From NCBI GenBank assembly GCA_003526525.1, contig DPVV01000618.1:1-7664 (forward strand): 7,664 bases of DNA, in the 5' to 3' direction. Origin of the DNA: Lachnoclostridium phytofermentans. GTDB lineage: Bacteria; Bacillota; Clostridia; Lachnospirales; Lachnospiraceae. This document shows positions 6,966 through 7,664 of this stretch, in pieces; the stretch's first letter is position 1; the number at the start of each line of letters is the position of its first letter. A program made the translations under genes and the position numbers. The notes beneath the pieces were generated by a model. The model had not been told where the DNA came from and did not search any database. It worked only from the letters and a program-made list of their open reading frames with translations.

Positions 6966-7001
6966 CATATATTCCAAACTTTCTAATATTGTATACTTCA
7001 T
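6945..7001 (-). CDS. 18-residue leader peptide upstream of the methyltransferase
   Basis: ATG 7001 to TAA 6945 encodes MKYTILESLEYMRRATIF. A purine-rich AAAGGGTG (7010-7017) lies eight bases upstream and can act as a ribosome binding site. The ORF sits between the predicted transcription start (about 7064) and the methyltransferase start, and its stop is 12 bases before ATG 6932. Its ATG-AGG-AGG-GCG codons form one arm of the hairpin at 6938-6965. Both position and structure resemble leader peptides of translationally attenuated genes such as erm, but no sequence similarity to a known leader was recognised. Confidence 0.5.
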   Translation of the reverse strand: MKYTILESLEYMRRATIF

Positions 7002-7070
7002 AAGAAATCACCCTTTCAAATAAATTATTTATTATAATGCATAAGCAGTATAACCAGCTATGATTATCAT

Positions 7071-7099
7071 AGTATAATACACATTTAACCAATTATCAA
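7071..7099 (-). promoter_or_regulatory. Sigma-A-type promoter of the methyltransferase transcript
   Basis: On the minus strand TTGATA (7094-7099) and TATACT (7071-7076) are separated by 17 bases, each with one mismatch to consensus. Transcription should begin near 7064, leaving a leader of about 130 bases that holds the leader ORF. A short palindrome, ATGAT-T-ATCAT (7060-7070), overlaps the predicted start. The -35 box forms the end of the large dyad at 7094-7125. Confidence 0.65.
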
Positions 7100-7125
7100 C
7101 TACCTCGATTACAAGGTAGTTGATA
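7094..7125. promoter_or_regulatory. Perfect 12-bp dyad overlapping the -35 box, candidate operator
   Basis: TATCAACTACCT (7094-7105) and AGGTAGTTGATA (7114-7125) are perfect inverted copies around the eight bases CGATTACA. One arm contains the complete -35 box of the methyltransferase promoter, so a bound dimeric or tetrameric repressor would block RNA polymerase. It also lies about 50 bases after the stop of the 7174 gene, but it is not followed by a U run in either direction, which makes a terminator less likely. The binding protein is unknown and no regulator gene is in the window. Confidence 0.6.
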
Positions 7126-7173
7126 GTAATAGGTAAAATATTTTTATTCTTTCTTATGTTGAAGCTATAAATT

Positions 7174-7515
7174 TTATAATATCGACACATCAACTAAAAC
7201 CTTGACTATTACTGTTGACACATTACCTACTGCTGCCTTAGTTAGGTTAACAACTTCCTGTAATACTACATAGAAAAAACTATCATTTTTCTCGCTTATC
7301 GGATTTCTGGTAACATTCGCTACAATGGCTCTTTCAGATACACAGCAATTATTACATACAATCATTCTCTCACTGATCTGTGCATTAATATAAAGTCCTG
7401 TTTCTCTATTTACAGTTTCCGCCGCAATCCTCCAGTTGTTAGTTACAGTATCTAAATTAAATCTATTATCCTCTATACCAGTAAACGATATTTCATACCT
7501 TTCTGTACTGAACAT
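7174..7515 (-). CDS. Small conserved-looking protein of unknown function with a CxxCC motif
   Basis: A 113-residue protein with start ATG 7515 and ribosome binding site AAAGGAT (7525-7531), nine bases upstream, so it is probably a real gene. I do not recognise the family. It is rich in Val, Asn, Glu and Thr, with no signal peptide or membrane segment. The middle contains Cys54, Cys57 and Cys58 (CNNCC) and a short internal repeat: ISERMIVCN (47-55) is echoed by VSERAIVAN (59-67) twelve residues later. The C-terminal third alternates hydrophobic and polar residues (NVSTVIVKVLVDVSIL), as expected for beta strands. Metal or disulfide binding is possible but not shown. It ends before the operator-like dyad and probably has no co-transcribed partner downstream. 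Confidence 0.7.
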   Translation of the reverse strand: MFSTERYEISFTGIEDNRFNLDTVTNNWRIAAETVNRETGLYINAQISERMIVCNNCCVSERAIVANVTRNPISEKNDSFFYVVLQEVVNLTKAAVGNVSTVIVKVLVDVSIL

Positions 7516-7664
7516 GGATATTAATCCTTTTATTTATTATCTTATGCTACGAAATATTATTGTTTCTTAATCTAGCACATTGGTATAAGTTAATCTTGAA
7601 CAAGTAGGAGTATCTAAATAGCATGTCCTAGCGATAACATAGAAAAATATTTACTTGGTATATA

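Noticed and set aside
7094..7125. Rho-independent terminator for the 7174 gene
   Set aside because: The stem is strong, but no U run follows directly on either strand, and one arm contains a good -35 box, so an operator fits better.
7531..7664. Promoter of the 7174 gene and a further gene at the right edge
   Set aside because: No -35/-10 pair with acceptable spacing and no ORF could be supported on either strand; the promoter may lie here but cannot be placed.

Overview
The window looks like chromosomal DNA of a low-GC, Gram-positive anaerobe of the Clostridia, possibly Lachnospiraceae-like. The reasons are AT-rich intergenic DNA, strong AGGAGG-type ribosome binding sites, sigma-A-like promoters and the gene content. 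The genus is an inference. Every convincing gene lies on the minus strand, so transcription runs from right to left.

Positions 1-2980 hold a peptidoglycan-recycling operon in the order murQ, glmA-like acetyltransferase, nagZ. The nagZ gene is cut by the left edge. A good promoter (TTGACA, 17 bases, TAGAAT) lies upstream of murQ. NagZ has no signal peptide, so it should act in the cytoplasm on imported muropeptides. The acetyltransferase would re-acetylate glucosamine residues, NagZ would release GlcNAc, and MurQ would turn MurNAc-6-phosphate into GlcNAc-6-phosphate. A MurNAc kinase is needed to close the pathway and is not visible; it may lie beyond the left edge.

Positions 3075-5491 hold a separately terminated gene for a large secreted protein. 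A family 18 glycosidase domain of the spore-cortex/peptidoglycan type is joined to an internalin-like domain of eleven 22-residue leucine-rich repeats.

Positions 5492-6140 are a gene-poor junction. It contains a frameshifted coding remnant on the plus strand, a long imperfect hairpin and a sequence resembling an IS3/IS150-type insertion sequence end. It reads as a scar of past insertion or decay.

Positions 6141-7125 hold a class I SAM-dependent methyltransferase with an unusual control region. A perfect 12-bp dyad overlaps the -35 box. After it come an 18-residue leader ORF and three mutually complementary GGAGG/CCTCC/GGAGG segments that could gate the methyltransferase ribosome binding site. 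This is the most interesting part of the window. Positions 7174-7515 encode a small unrecognised protein with a CxxCC motif.
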